A stretch of DNA of 64,000 nucleotides, from the NCBI GenBank assembly GCA_003251535.1, contig QKFD01000040.1, forward strand, positions 27,390 through 91,389. The letters run 5' to 3'. The translations under genes were made by a program, and so were the position numbers. A model generated the notes under the pieces. The model was not told where the DNA came from and made no database searches. It saw only the letters and a list, made by a program, of their open reading frames with translations. The stretch comes from Chromatiales bacterium. GTDB lineage: Bacteria; Pseudomonadota; Gammaproteobacteria; Thiohalomonadales; Thiohalomonadaceae. Shown here piece by piece: positions 8,681 through 17,159 of the stretch (the first letter of the stretch is position 1; each line of letters begins with the position of its first letter).

Positions 8681-9254
8681 GGGGGCATATAAGAGTTATC
8701 TGATTGGCTCCCTACCCTACAGATGTCATCTTGCACCGTGGTGACAGGGGGCAATCAGGGGGGGAAACTTTGACCTAGATCACAATTTATCCCCCAATCG
8801 CCTCGTAAATCCCATCATATTAGTATGGATATAGGCCGGTGACGGGGTGTGCGGTGTAGTGGCCAGTGCTGTGACGCGGGGTGAGTTATTTGGGTGAGTG
8901 CTGTCTTACCTAGGGCGTGAGTGGTGAGCCTTGAGGGGGGAAGCGACGGCGAAAATGCCGCCAGGCACTACCCTTAGCTGTCACCCTAGATGACAGCCGT
9001 GTTACGCTGAAGAGTCTGTTTGCGTGCAGGTTCGCAACACGGTGTCCGCTGACACCGGTCACGACGCTGGGAGGATTGACCCACCTATCCCCGCCAAGCA
9101 TTGCTGGTGCCTAGTTGTCAGCGCCGGTCAGGAGGGGGCTGAGGTCATCGTCCCTATGGGGGTCGATCCCTCCATGTGAGGCACACCGTACAGGGAGAGG
9201 AGGCATCCTGTCATGGTGTTTGAGAGTCCACGAGAGTCAAACGAGAGGTAGCCG
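8681..9254. other. 574-base intergenic region with two perfect hairpins
   Basis: No convincing gene. It holds an FNR-like box (8770-8783) near the kinase gene and two perfect inverted repeats: GCTGTCA/TGACAGC with a 7-base loop (8977-8997) and GGTGTC/GACACC with a 4-base loop (9041-9056). Neither is followed by a T-run. A 63-codon minus-strand frame (8910-9101) lacks a good start and resembles no family. The structured stretch at about 8970-9060 could be an untranslated leader of the methyltransferase gene or a small RNA, but this is speculative. Confidence 0.4.
8770..8783. promoter_or_regulatory. FNR/Anr-like half-degenerate box
   Basis: TTGAC-CTAG-ATCAC matches the FNR consensus TTGAT-N4-ATCAA at eight of ten positions. 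It lies about 90 bases upstream of the divergent histidine-kinase start at 8680 and more than 470 bases from the methyltransferase, so the kinase gene is the likelier target. Weaker than the exact consensus box found at 51851. Confidence 0.45.
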
Positions 9255-9917
9255 TTGGATACCCAGGCGATTTTGCGTGCATACCGTCGCTATGCACGGG
9301 TTTATGACTTGCTGTTCGGTGCCATTTTTCACCCCGGACGCGAATTTATTATCCGCTCCCTAGGCGCTCGCTCGGGGGAGCGGATCCTTGAGGTGGGGGT
9401 TGGTACTGGCCTCTCCTTGCCTCTCTATCCAGAGCATGTGAAGGTCACCGGTATCGATATCTCCAAGCACATGCTGGATATTGCACGTAAGAGGGTGGAG
9501 CGGATGGCGCTCCAACAGGTGGAGGGGGTCATGGAGATGGACGCCCAAAATATGAGTTTTCGCGACAGCAGTTTCGATAAAGTGGTCGCGATGTATGTGG
9601 TCTCTGTTGTACCCGATCCCATCGCACTGATTGACGAGATCCGCCGGGTCTGTAAACCGGGGGGAGATATATACATCGTCAACCACTTTCGTGCTCGCAA
9701 TCCCCTGCTGGCGATGGCCGAGAGTTTGCTATCGCCCATCTCTAAGTTGGTTGGTTTCCGTCCCGATCTCGATCTGGATCGTTTTCTGGAGGAGAGTGGG
9801 CTCGATCTGGTAGAGACCCACAATGTCAATCTGTTCGGCTATTGGAAGCTGCTGCGCTGCCGTAATCGAGAAGCCGTGGCTTTCAACCCCAGTGAACCTG
9901 CCGAGCAGTCACCATAG
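9255..9917 (+). CDS. Class I SAM-dependent methyltransferase, PmtA-like
   Basis: 220 aa with a Rossmann-type SAM fold: motif I ILEVGVGTGLSLPLY (about 44-58), acidic residue ending strand 2 (VTGIDISKHML), DAQNMSF, and the post-motif region around VSVVPDPIALIDEIRRVCKPGG. The N-terminal YARVYDLLFGAIFHPGR and the overall pattern resemble bacterial phosphatidylethanolamine N-methyltransferases of the PmtA/UbiE-like group, which methylate membrane lipid headgroups. The substrate is therefore probable, not certain. The start is TTG at 9255, preceded by GAGAGG at a good distance; no ATG fits the conserved N-terminus. It stands alone between two intergenic gaps. Confidence 0.8.
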   Translation: MDTQAILRAYRRYARVYDLLFGAIFHPGREFIIRSLGARSGERILEVGVGTGLSLPLYPEHVKVTGIDISKHMLDIARKRVERMALQQVEGVMEMDAQNMSFRDSSFDKVVAMYVVSVVPDPIALIDEIRRVCKPGGDIYIVNHFRARNPLLAMAESLLSPISKLVGFRPDLDLDRFLEESGLDLVETHNVNLFGYWKLLRCRNREAVAFNPSEPAEQSP

Positions 9918-10070
9918 ATGCCGCTGCCTCCCTTGGCGTGTGCCATGGGAGGCGCTGATCTGGCTTCCCACGTCTCTTTGTGCCGTCTCTCCATCTGGAT
10001 CGAGGGCGATGTGTCTCGATAGATGGAGACTCGCGCTATGTCCATTTGATGGGCAGGCGGTGGGTGCCGG

Positions 10071-11828
10071 TTACTCCAGACGGATGTCATAGACCTCGCT
10101 GATAGAGGTGCGGCCCTCCCGGGCTAGGCGCAGGGCATTTTGGGTTAGTGAGGCCATTCCCTCCGCCAAGGCGGCCTCTTTGATCTCCTGGGTGCTCGCT
10201 TGTGCGTTGATCAAACGTGCGATAGTGGGTGTTACCTCAATGACCTCAACGACAGCAGCCCGCCCCTTGTAGCCCGACTGATTACAGCGCTCACAACCGC
10301 GGCCGCGGTAGAACACCTCATCGGTACGAGCACCCACCGCCAACTTGAGTTCATCCACATCCAGCTCCTCCTCTTTACAGTGGGGACAGTTGAGGCGGAT
10401 GAGGCGCTGTGCCATGGCCCCTCGCAGGGTCGCTGAGACCAGGAAAGGCTCGATCCCCATGTCAACCATGCGGGTAACCGCGCTGGCGGCATCGTTGGTG
10501 TGGAGCGTTGAGAGCACCAAGTGACCAGTGAGTGCTGCCCGCTCGGCAATACGGGCCGTCTCTACATCGCGGATCTCCCCCACCATCACCACATCGGGGT
10601 CGTGACGCAGGATATGGCGCAATGCCTCAGCAAAGGTGTAGCCGATTTGGGGGAGTACCTGGATCTGTTCCACCCCCTCCATGTCGTACTCCACCGGATC
10701 CTCTACTGTGATGATGTGAGGACCCCGTTTGTTGATCTCGTTCAGGACGGCATAGAGCGTGGTGGATTTCCCGGAGCCCGTGGGACCGGTGACTAAGAAG
10801 ATGCCGTTGTTGAGAGCCGCCATCTTGCGCAGCAGGCGGAACTCCCGCTCATTGAGTCCAAGGGCATCGATGGGTTTCATGCCCGCTTGTTTATCAAGGA
10901 TTCGAATGACTACGCTCTCGCCGTGGATGGCCGGCATGACAGAGATGCGCAGATCGATAATCCGGCCATCGCGGTTGATGCGGGTGTGACCATCCTGGGG
11001 GAGGCGCCGCTCAGCGATATTCATGCGGCCCGTGATCTTGATGCGCGATACCAACGGGGCGAGAACGCTCTTAGCGAGGGAGCGGGAGAAGCGCAGCTTG
11101 CCATCCACTCGGTAGAGGATGGTGATGCCGTCACGATCGGGACGGATATGGATATCAGAGGCCCCTAGATCAATGCCTTGCACCAAAATAGCATTGACCA
11201 AACGCACGACAGGTTTCGCATGGGCCTCCTGCTCCATGCGATGGAGGGCTTGGTCGCCCTCGCTCTCGATCGACTCCCGGGAGAACTCCAGATCATCGAC
11301 CATCGCCTCCAGCTCCCGCTCTGCTTTAAGGCGGTAGTAGCGATCGATGGCGATAGTGATCTGGTCACTAGAGGCCATTACCGCTTCAATGGTGCGATTG
11401 GTGTTGAAACGGAGGCGCTCGACTACCTGCCAATCGAGCGGGTTCTCCATGGCGACCACTAGGCGGCCATTGAGTTCGGCCAGGGGGACAATGCGCGCGG
11501 AGACGGCGAATTCCGGTGAGACGAGTGCCAGGATATGCACCGGGACCTCGAACTCTCCGAAGCGGATTGATGGGATGCCTAGTTTGATGGCCAGGGCGGT
11601 GTTGATATGCCGCTGTTCGGCAATCCCCATCTCCGTCAGCACCTTGCCCAGATGCTTGCTACCGCTGGCCTGCTGTTGCGCCAATGCGGCCTGCAGCTGG
11701 CTTGGAGTGATGATGTTGGCGGCGATTAGGATCTCTCCTAGCCGCATTTCAGTGACAGGATGCCCCCCTTTCAGGATCCGCTCAAGGTCCTGGAGGGTGT
11801 TGATGGTCATGTCGTGGCGCTGCTTCAC
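10071..11828 (-). CDS. PilB/GspE-family secretion ATPase
   Basis: About 585-aa hexameric-type ATPase of the type II secretion/type IV pilus assembly family. The N-terminal MshEN/GspE-N domain (LGEILIAANIITPSQLQAAL, about 30-170) is followed by the ATPase core with Walker A (GPTGSGKST), Asp box, Walker B-like VVMVGEIRDVET, His box (LVLSTLHTNDA) and a four-cysteine zinc motif (CPHC and CERC). The GTG at 11828 is chosen because GGGGAGGA lies four to five bases upstream; the ATG at 11810 has no SD, and the longer frame to 12005 has none either. No pilin, PilC or secretin gene is adjacent, so its machine is encoded elsewhere. Confidence 0.9.
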   Translation of the reverse strand: MKQRHDMTINTLQDLERILKGGHPVTEMRLGEILIAANIITPSQLQAALAQQQASGSKHLGKVLTEMGIAEQRHINTALAIKLGIPSIRFGEFEVPVHILALVSPEFAVSARIVPLAELNGRLVVAMENPLDWQVVERLRFNTNRTIEAVMASSDQITIAIDRYYRLKAERELEAMVDDLEFSRESIESEGDQALHRMEQEAHAKPVVRLVNAILVQGIDLGASDIHIRPDRDGITILYRVDGKLRFSRSLAKSVLAPLVSRIKITGRMNIAERRLPQDGHTRINRDGRIIDLRISVMPAIHGESVVIRILDKQAGMKPIDALGLNEREFRLLRKMAALNNGIFLVTGPTGSGKSTTLYAVLNEINKRGPHIITVEDPVEYDMEGVEQIQVLPQIGYTFAEALRHILRHDPDVVMVGEIRDVETARIAERAALTGHLVLSTLHTNDAASAVTRMVDMGIEPFLVSATLRGAMAQRLIRLNCPHCKEEELDVDELKLAVGARTDEVFYRGRGCERCNQSGYKGRAAVVEVIEVTPTIARLINAQASTQEIKEAALAEGMASLTQNALRLAREGRTSISEVYDIRLE

Positions 11829-12047
11829 AACTCCTCCCCAACACACTCTGTTTCGCTGGATCGCGCAGGCAGGGACTAGCGCACGGTTTTGCTCTCTGGG
11901 AATCCTTTCAAAGGGGCACTGAGGGGAAACTGGCGGAGCACGAGTCTTCCTCTGCCACGTTGCACGGCCCGGATCCTCATCCTGTACCGGAACCTTGAGC
12001 CTCACCTCCAGCAGTTTGCTGGAGAGGTCGTTAAGAGCAAACCAGAT

Positions 12048-12893
12048 CTAGCGGCCTGTGACCTCTTTTAATCGATAGACAACCCCCTCCTTGGTCCTCA
12101 CTAACTCAAAGGCTTCGGAGTAGCTGGTGGGCGACTCTGAGCCACCAAGAAATAGCCAACCGCGGGGATTTAGGCTCTGGGCAAGCCGGGCCAAGATGTC
12201 GCGTTTGAGGTCTGAAGAGAAGTAGATGAGCACATTGCGGCAAAACACGATATCGAATTTGCCGAGCGCGGCGTAGCTTTGGAGCAGGTTCAACTCTCGG
12301 AACGCAACCCGGCTCTTGATCTCTGGCCGAATCTCCCACTTCTCTCCTCGGGGGATGAAAAAGCGAGCCAGCCGCTCTTCAGAGATACCACGGGCGAGAG
12401 ACATCCGATCATAGTGACCGCTATTGGCGTCCCGCAGCATGGTGGCCGATATGTCTGTGGCGGTGATCTGGGTGAGTGGCGGCAATGAACCGGGGCGGCC
12501 AGTGGCATACTCCTGCAAAGTGATGCTGATGGAGTAGGGCTCTTGTCCCGATGAACAGGCAGCAGACCAGATCCGCAGCTGCTTGGGACGGCTGGCGGAG
12601 AGTTCGGGAAGGATGGTCGATTTGAGGATCTCGAACGGATAACGGTCACGAAACCAGAGGGTTTCGTTGGTCGTCATGGCATCGATAATCCGCTCTTTCA
12701 ACTGGTTATTGCGTGCGCTCTTCAGCTGGCGCATCAATTCGCCGAAGGAGTCGATACCAAATTCGCGGATAAGCCGATTGAGCCGACTGGTGACCAGATA
12801 GTGCTTGTTGTCGCCAAGCAGGATGCCGCAAGCGTCCTGGAGGAAGCGGCGGAACTCCTCGTACTCGTTGGGGGAGATGTTGACTATGGTCAC
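12048..12893 (-). CDS. cheR: Chemotaxis receptor methyltransferase CheR
   Basis: 281-aa SAM-dependent glutamate O-methyltransferase acting on chemoreceptors. It has the small N-terminal helical domain (YEEFRRFLQDACGILLGDNKHYL) and the catalytic domain with LRIWSAACSSGQEPYSI as SAM motif I and TDISATMLRDANSGHYD. The conserved FDIVFCRNVLIYF occurs late in the domain. Length is normal. It follows cheV on the same strand with a 131-base gap and lies near flagellar genes, as in Pseudomonas where flgM, flgA, cheV and cheR cluster. Confidence 0.95.
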   Translation of the reverse strand: MTIVNISPNEYEEFRRFLQDACGILLGDNKHYLVTSRLNRLIREFGIDSFGELMRQLKSARNNQLKERIIDAMTTNETLWFRDRYPFEILKSTILPELSASRPKQLRIWSAACSSGQEPYSISITLQEYATGRPGSLPPLTQITATDISATMLRDANSGHYDRMSLARGISEERLARFFIPRGEKWEIRPEIKSRVAFRELNLLQSYAALGKFDIVFCRNVLIYFSSDLKRDILARLAQSLNPRGWLFLGGSESPTSYSEAFELVRTKEGVVYRLKEVTGR

Positions 12894-13024
12894 GGACGTT
12901 GGAACGAAGTCTTAAGGGCTCGCCAAATATACCACGCCGCCGCAGGTAACCCGGCAGAGGGGTGGGATCGCTGTTTTTCTCTGCATCGCCTCCCGATCAT
13001 GGGGGGATTGCAGGGGGTGAATGG

Positions 13025-13966
13025 TCATCTGTCCGCCGCCCTCTGAAGCGCCTTGAGTCGCCTCAGCACTGAACCTGCCAGCTCATCGGGGTGAAATTTG
13101 GGGATGAACTCGTTGGCGCCTACTTTTTGTACGAGGGCGTTGTTAAACACGCCGCTCAGCGAGGTATGTAGTAGGACGTAAAGCTCCTTGAGGCGGGCAT
13201 CGCTGCGGATGGCGGTGGTCAGTGTGTATCCATCCATCTCTGGCATCTCCACGTCAGAGATGACCATGGCAATATGCTGGGTGACATCCATCCCCTCATC
13301 GGCCCACCGCTTGAGTACATTGAGCGCCTCTCGGCCATCTTTGGCGACGGTGCAAGTCACGCCAATCTGATCGAGGGTCCGTTTGATCTGGTTGCGGGCG
13401 ACGCTGGAGTCGTCGGCTATCAGGATATGGGCGGGCACCTCGTTCTGCTCTTGTTGGCTCTCCTCGACCAGCTGGGCGGTGACTGTCTCATTGAGGGGGG
13501 TGACCTCGGCCATCACCTTTTCCACATCGATGATCTCCACCAAGGAGTCACCGACGTGGGTAACGGCCGTCATGTAGTTGCGACCACTACCGCGGGGGGG
13601 AGGGAGGATCTGCTCCCAGTTCATGTTGACAATGCGATCCACGCCCGCCACTAGAAACCCCTGAGTGCTACGGTTGTACTCCGTCACAATGACGTAGGCA
13701 CCTTTGATGTCGCGGATGCTAGGGCGGCCGATGGCCCGCGCAAGATCGATGATGGTGATGGTCTTGCCACGCATGTTGGCGATGCCCTTGACCACCGGAT
13801 GGGCATGGGGAACCTGGGTGAGAGGGGGGCATTGGATGACCTCTTGCACCTTAAACACGTTGATACCAAACCGCTGTTTATCACCCAGGCTGAAGAGCAA
13901 CAGTTCAAGGCGATTCTGTCCAGCCAGTTGGGTGCGTTGGTTAACACCGTCGAGTAGCCCGGCCAT
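13025..13966 (-). CDS. cheV: Chemotaxis coupling protein CheV (CheW plus receiver)
   Basis: About 313 aa: an N-terminal CheW-like domain (LELLLFSLGDKQRFGINVFKVQEVI to about residue 165) and a C-terminal receiver domain (HILIADDSSVARNQI with phospho-Asp in VVISDVEMPEMDGY). CheV couples receptors to CheA and tunes adaptation through phosphorylation. The start at 13966 (MAGLLDGVN) is preferred over the longer frame to 14098 because GAGG sits five bases upstream and family alignments begin there. It precedes cheR on the minus strand and is divergent from flgA. Confidence 0.95.
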   Translation of the reverse strand: MAGLLDGVNQRTQLAGQNRLELLLFSLGDKQRFGINVFKVQEVIQCPPLTQVPHAHPVVKGIANMRGKTITIIDLARAIGRPSIRDIKGAYVIVTEYNRSTQGFLVAGVDRIVNMNWEQILPPPRGSGRNYMTAVTHVGDSLVEIIDVEKVMAEVTPLNETVTAQLVEESQQEQNEVPAHILIADDSSVARNQIKRTLDQIGVTCTVAKDGREALNVLKRWADEGMDVTQHIAMVISDVEMPEMDGYTLTTAIRSDARLKELYVLLHTSLSGVFNNALVQKVGANEFIPKFHPDELAGSVLRRLKALQRAADR

Positions 13967-14275
13967 AGGTGCCTCTTCCGTCGGAGAGATGGGTGGGTGC
14001 TGGGGGTCGGCAACCGCCCGGCAAACCCGGGTACGGGGCGGGGGGCCATCGCCCCCAGCCGACTGTAGGTGAATCAGTACAATAACGTGATTGACCAAAA
14101 GAATATACGTCGTCCGAACGCTGGCTGCTGCCCCATCTGCGTTCTATGCGGCCTTCTCGCTTGAGATTCGGTGGCAGGCATGGGAGAAGGGTCGCACTGT
14201 GCAAAGTGGTACCGGGATCGTCACCTGATATTCACTGTCCCTGCGGTACCCAACGAGATTTCTGAGGGAGGTGTG

Positions 14276-14968
14276 ATGCTGTCGATGTTACGGATGGGTG
14301 TGCTGTTGCTTTGGTTGCCCGCTCTGGCGGTTGCGGATGAGATCCAGTCACTGCTCTCCATTGAGGCGGCAGTCCGCGGTTTCTTAGAGGAGCAAGCCCA
14401 ACAGTATGAAGATGTTGAGATCAGCGTCAGTCCGCTGGATCCTCGTTTGCGTTTGGCGCCCTGTGAACAGCCGCTTGAGGCCTATTTTCCCCCTGGTGGG
14501 CGAACTACTGGCTCTACCTTGGTCGGGGTTCGTTGCCGTGGAGAACACCCCTGGTCGCTCTATGTGTCGGCGACAGTGGCAGTGCAGGAACTGGTTGTGG
14601 TGACAGCGCGACCAGTGAGCCGTGGTCTCCCTCTGAGTGCAGGAGATGTGGTGTTAGAGCGGCGAGATCTATCGCGTGTGACCTCAGGTTTTCTGACCGA
14701 TCCGGCGGCTGCCATCGGGAAGAGTGTTACCCGTGGTCTGGGTCAAGGGATCATCCTCTCCCCTAACATGCTTAAGGCTGCTCTGCTAGTGCGACGGGGT
14801 GAACGGGTGACCTTGACGGCCAAGACGGGAGGGCTTGAGGTGAGGATGCAGGGGGAGGCGCTGGCGGATGGCGTAGAGGGGCAACGCATAAGGGTACGCA
14901 ACCTCTCCTCGAAGCGAGAGGTGGAGGGGGTTGTGGTCGCGCCCGGCGTAATCGAGGTGCCGATGTGA
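14276..14968 (+). CDS. flgA: Flagellar P-ring assembly chaperone FlgA
   Basis: 230-aa periplasmic chaperone for assembly of the flagellar P ring (FlgI). It has a Sec signal peptide (MLSMLRMGVLLLWLPALAVA) and the SAF-domain features of FlgA: VTARPVSRGLPLSAGDVVLERRDL is split over about 105-130, with GQGIILSPNMLK and the C-terminal ending VVAPGVIEVPM. The ATG at 14276 is used because GGGAGG lies four bases upstream and the signal peptide begins there; the frame is open back to 14171 without support. Divergent from cheV and upstream of flgM. Confidence 0.93.
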   Translation: MLSMLRMGVLLLWLPALAVADEIQSLLSIEAAVRGFLEEQAQQYEDVEISVSPLDPRLRLAPCEQPLEAYFPPGGRTTGSTLVGVRCRGEHPWSLYVSATVAVQELVVVTARPVSRGLPLSAGDVVLERRDLSRVTSGFLTDPAAAIGKSVTRGLGQGIILSPNMLKAALLVRRGERVTLTAKTGGLEVRMQGEALADGVEGQRIRVRNLSSKREVEGVVVAPGVIEVPM

Positions 14969-15301
14969 CCCTCTAAAGGGACGGGGGGGCGGTCAATGGG
15001 GACTGTTGACAATACTCCCCTTCTGGATAGAGCTGATTGATGGTTAGAATTAGCCTAAAGAATACGTGGTTGAAGCCGATAGGCGGTCCACGCCATGTGG
15101 CTACTCTGCTGGATCATTACCAGGCTTGGAGGGATTCCCCTGCCCGTCAGTCATGCCTTCACAGGCATTTTTTACAGGGTGTTACCTCTCTGGTGAAGCG
15201 CGTCCGCAGCGGCATCTGTTACCATGAGCCGCTATTTATTTATTGATTTAAATTGTTTTTTAGTCGGTTTGAGCGTTGCGGGGAGGTGGATTGCCTTCGG
15301 C
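14969..15301. other. flgA-flgM intergenic region
   Basis: 333 bases before the sigma-28 promoter with no credible gene. A 69-codon plus-strand frame (15037-15246) lacks an SD and family resemblance. The stretch near 15235-15260 is AT-rich (ATTTATTTATTGATTTAAATTG), consistent with an upstream promoter element, but I see no terminator hairpin with a T-run after flgA. Confidence 0.35.
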
Positions 15302-15328
15302 TAAAGTTTCCCCTGGCGGGGACGATAA
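15302..15328 (+). promoter_or_regulatory. Sigma-28 (FliA) promoter of flgM
   Basis: TAAAGTTT (15302-15309), 11-base spacer, GACGATAA (15321-15328). This matches the FliA consensus TAAAGTTT-N11-GCCGATAA at 15 of 16 positions. The promoter lies 28 bases upstream of the flgM ATG. It makes flgM-flgN late flagellar genes here, giving feedback control of sigma-28 by its own anti-sigma factor. Confidence 0.9.
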
Positions 15329-15355
15329 ATCGCTCAGACAACAGGAGAAGCCGCT

Positions 15356-15682
15356 ATGCCCATCAACAACATCAGTGGACTCCCAGGGTCATCCCAGGCC
15401 CAACGGGCCACCGATGGGTCCCAGGTACAGGTCTCCCGGACCGAGCCCACCCGTCAGCAGGATGAGACGGGGCGCCCCTCCACGGTAGATACCGTGAGCC
15501 TCACCGACACTGCGGCGAGATTACAGGGTCTGGAGACCACGCTGGCCCAACTGCCGGTGGTGGATAGTCAACGGGTGGAGACCATTCAACGAGCCATCGA
15601 AGAGGGCACTTTTGAGGTAAATGCAGAGCGAATTGCCACCAAGATGCTCGGTTTTGAGGGCGCTCTGGACCAGGTTCGCTAA
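15356..15682 (+). CDS. flgM: Anti-sigma-28 factor FlgM
   Basis: 108-aa inhibitor of FliA, exported through the hook-basal body when the hook is complete. The N-terminal half is disordered and polar (MPINNISGLPGSSQ), and the C-terminal half carries the sigma-28 binding helices (VDSQRVETIQRAIEEGTFEV, NAERIATKMLGFE). Start supported by AGGAG eight bases before ATG 15356. Transcribed from a near-perfect sigma-28 promoter 28 bases upstream. Its stop codon TAA shares one base with the flgN ATG, so the two are coupled. Confidence 0.95.
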   Translation: MPINNISGLPGSSQAQRATDGSQVQVSRTEPTRQQDETGRPSTVDTVSLTDTAARLQGLETTLAQLPVVDSQRVETIQRAIEEGTFEVNAERIATKMLGFEGALDQVR

Positions 15683-16170
15683 TGAGTGCCCAGCCCGATT
15701 TCGCTGCATTGAGCGCCCTGCTTGAGGCGGAGGAGCCGTTGGTATCGCGCCTGGAGTCGGTGTTGGAGGCCGAATACGCCGCTATCACTGGGCGCGAGGC
15801 TGCGGCGATTGAGCAGGCCGCCCGCGATAAGCAAGAGGTGGTCGGTGAGTTGGATAGGCTCGATCAGACGCGCCGCCGCTGGTTGAGTGCCACTGAGCTG
15901 GGCGTTGATCGCAACGGCTTCGAGGCGCTTGTTGCATGTCACGATAATGAGGCGGGTGAGTTGGCTGCCCGGTGGCAGGCATTGCGCGAACACCTCGAAC
16001 GGTGCCGTCATGCCAATACCCGCAATGGGCGGCTTATTGAGCCGGCTCGCCGCGTTACGGAGCAGGCGATCGCTATTTTGCTGGGCAACGATCTCTCGAC
16101 GCAGACTTACGACCAACATGGGGCGCGTCGGGGTCAGGGCAGTGGTGGCCACACCTCCTTCAAAGTCTAG
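15682..16170 (+). CDS. flgN: Flagellar export chaperone FlgN
   Basis: 162-aa, almost entirely helical protein with heptad character (LSALLEAEEPLVSRLESVLEAE, then AAIEQAARDKQEVVGELDRLDQ). FlgN keeps the hook-filament junction proteins FlgK and FlgL export-competent. Sequence conservation in this family is low; the call rests on helix pattern, size and the position immediately after flgM, overlapping by one base in TAATG. No membrane or signal segment. Confidence 0.88.
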   Translation: MSAQPDFAALSALLEAEEPLVSRLESVLEAEYAAITGREAAAIEQAARDKQEVVGELDRLDQTRRRWLSATELGVDRNGFEALVACHDNEAGELAARWQALREHLERCRHANTRNGRLIEPARRVTEQAIAILLGNDLSTQTYDQHGARRGQGSGGHTSFKV

Positions 16171-16201
16171 TCTCCTACCTCCGGGTAGGTAGAATGGCAG
16201 T

Positions 16202-17134
16202 ATGAACACCCCCTCATCTCTGGTGCGCTTGCGCCAACACATCCTAAATCTGCTGGTTTCTGAATCTAGGCATATACCCCTTAGCGGTCTCGGTCTGTTC
16301 CATGCACGCTGTGCCCAAGCATTGCGAGCCGTGCCTATCCACCAGCCCACCGTCGTGCTGATCTTGGGAGGGCACAAAGAGCTGGTGGCAGGGGAGCGGT
16401 TGATCCATGCAACCAGTGGGGACCTACTGCTGCTCCCGGCCTCCCATGAACTCTCTTTTGCTAACCATCCCGCACCGAATGCCCCTTACTTAGCGGTAAT
16501 GGTCAGCTTTTTGCCCGCAGCAGTGGAGCGTTTTAGCCAAACCTATGGGGCTTCACTGCAAGTCTGGGATCAACCTCCTATATGGCATGGTCAGGTATCT
16601 GAGGCTGTGCTTTTGGCCTTTACTCAATGGGTTGAGTTGGCTTGTGGTACCTCGTTGTCCGCCGAACTGCTGCTCCACCGCCAGATTGAGTTACTGCTAC
16701 TCCTGACTCAAGCGGGTCTGGTGGGTAACCTATTGCTTGCTCGGCAGAGTTCTTGGCGCCAGCGGGTCTCCGCACTGCTCGCTTTGGCTCCGGCTCACCC
16801 TTGGGAGGCCGCCGAGGTGGCGCGTCGGCTTGGCGTCGGGGAGTCATCTCTGCGCCGTCACTTGCGCGGAGAGGAGAGCGGGTTTCGGGGGTTGCTGGAG
16901 GAGGTGCGCTTAGTGGCTGGCTTGGGGTTATTACAGGAGACCTTCTGGCCCATCGCCCGGGTGGCGGCTGAAGTCGGTTATGACTCCCACTCCCGTTTTA
17001 GCGAACGGTTTCGGCGCCGCTTTGGTGTGACACCTTCGGAGTTACGGCGCACCCGCTGGAGCGATGACGGCGAGCAGATGAGCGTTAGCGGCGAGTTAAG
17101 TGGGGTTGATGGGCATAATCTACTGGCTCCTTAA
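16202..17134 (+). CDS. AraC-family transcriptional regulator
   Basis: 310 aa. The N-terminal half (about 1-180) is a cupin-type AraC_N effector domain (VVLILGGHKELVAGERLIHATSGDLLLLPAS). The C-terminal half has the two helix-turn-helix motifs of AraC proteins (AAEVARRLGVGESSLRRHLRGEE and RVAAEVGYDSHSRFSERFRRRFG). The effector is unknown. It is followed 25 bases later by a secreted PEBP-family gene on the same strand, a plausible target or co-regulated partner. A small inverted repeat, CTACC-TCCG-GGTAG, lies just upstream of its start. Confidence 0.93.
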   Translation: MNTPSSLVRLRQHILNLLVSESRHIPLSGLGLFHARCAQALRAVPIHQPTVVLILGGHKELVAGERLIHATSGDLLLLPASHELSFANHPAPNAPYLAVMVSFLPAAVERFSQTYGASLQVWDQPPIWHGQVSEAVLLAFTQWVELACGTSLSAELLLHRQIELLLLLTQAGLVGNLLLARQSSWRQRVSALLALAPAHPWEAAEVARRLGVGESSLRRHLRGEESGFRGLLEEVRLVAGLGLLQETFWPIARVAAEVGYDSHSRFSERFRRRFGVTPSELRRTRWSDDGEQMSVSGELSGVDGHNLLAP

Positions 17135-17159
17135 CACCGCCTAGGAGAGCTTGCTGCCA

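Noticed and set aside
8910..9101. 63-codon minus-strand frame in the long intergenic gap
   Set aside because: No SD, no recognisable family, and it spans both perfect hairpins, which argues for structured non-coding DNA.
15037..15246. 69-codon frame between flgA and flgM
   Set aside because: No SD or family resemblance and AT-rich end; likely chance frame in a promoter region.
15679..16377. 232-codon minus-strand frame opposite flgN and the araC start
   Set aside because: Crosses two genes with good evidence on the other strand and has no motif or start signal.
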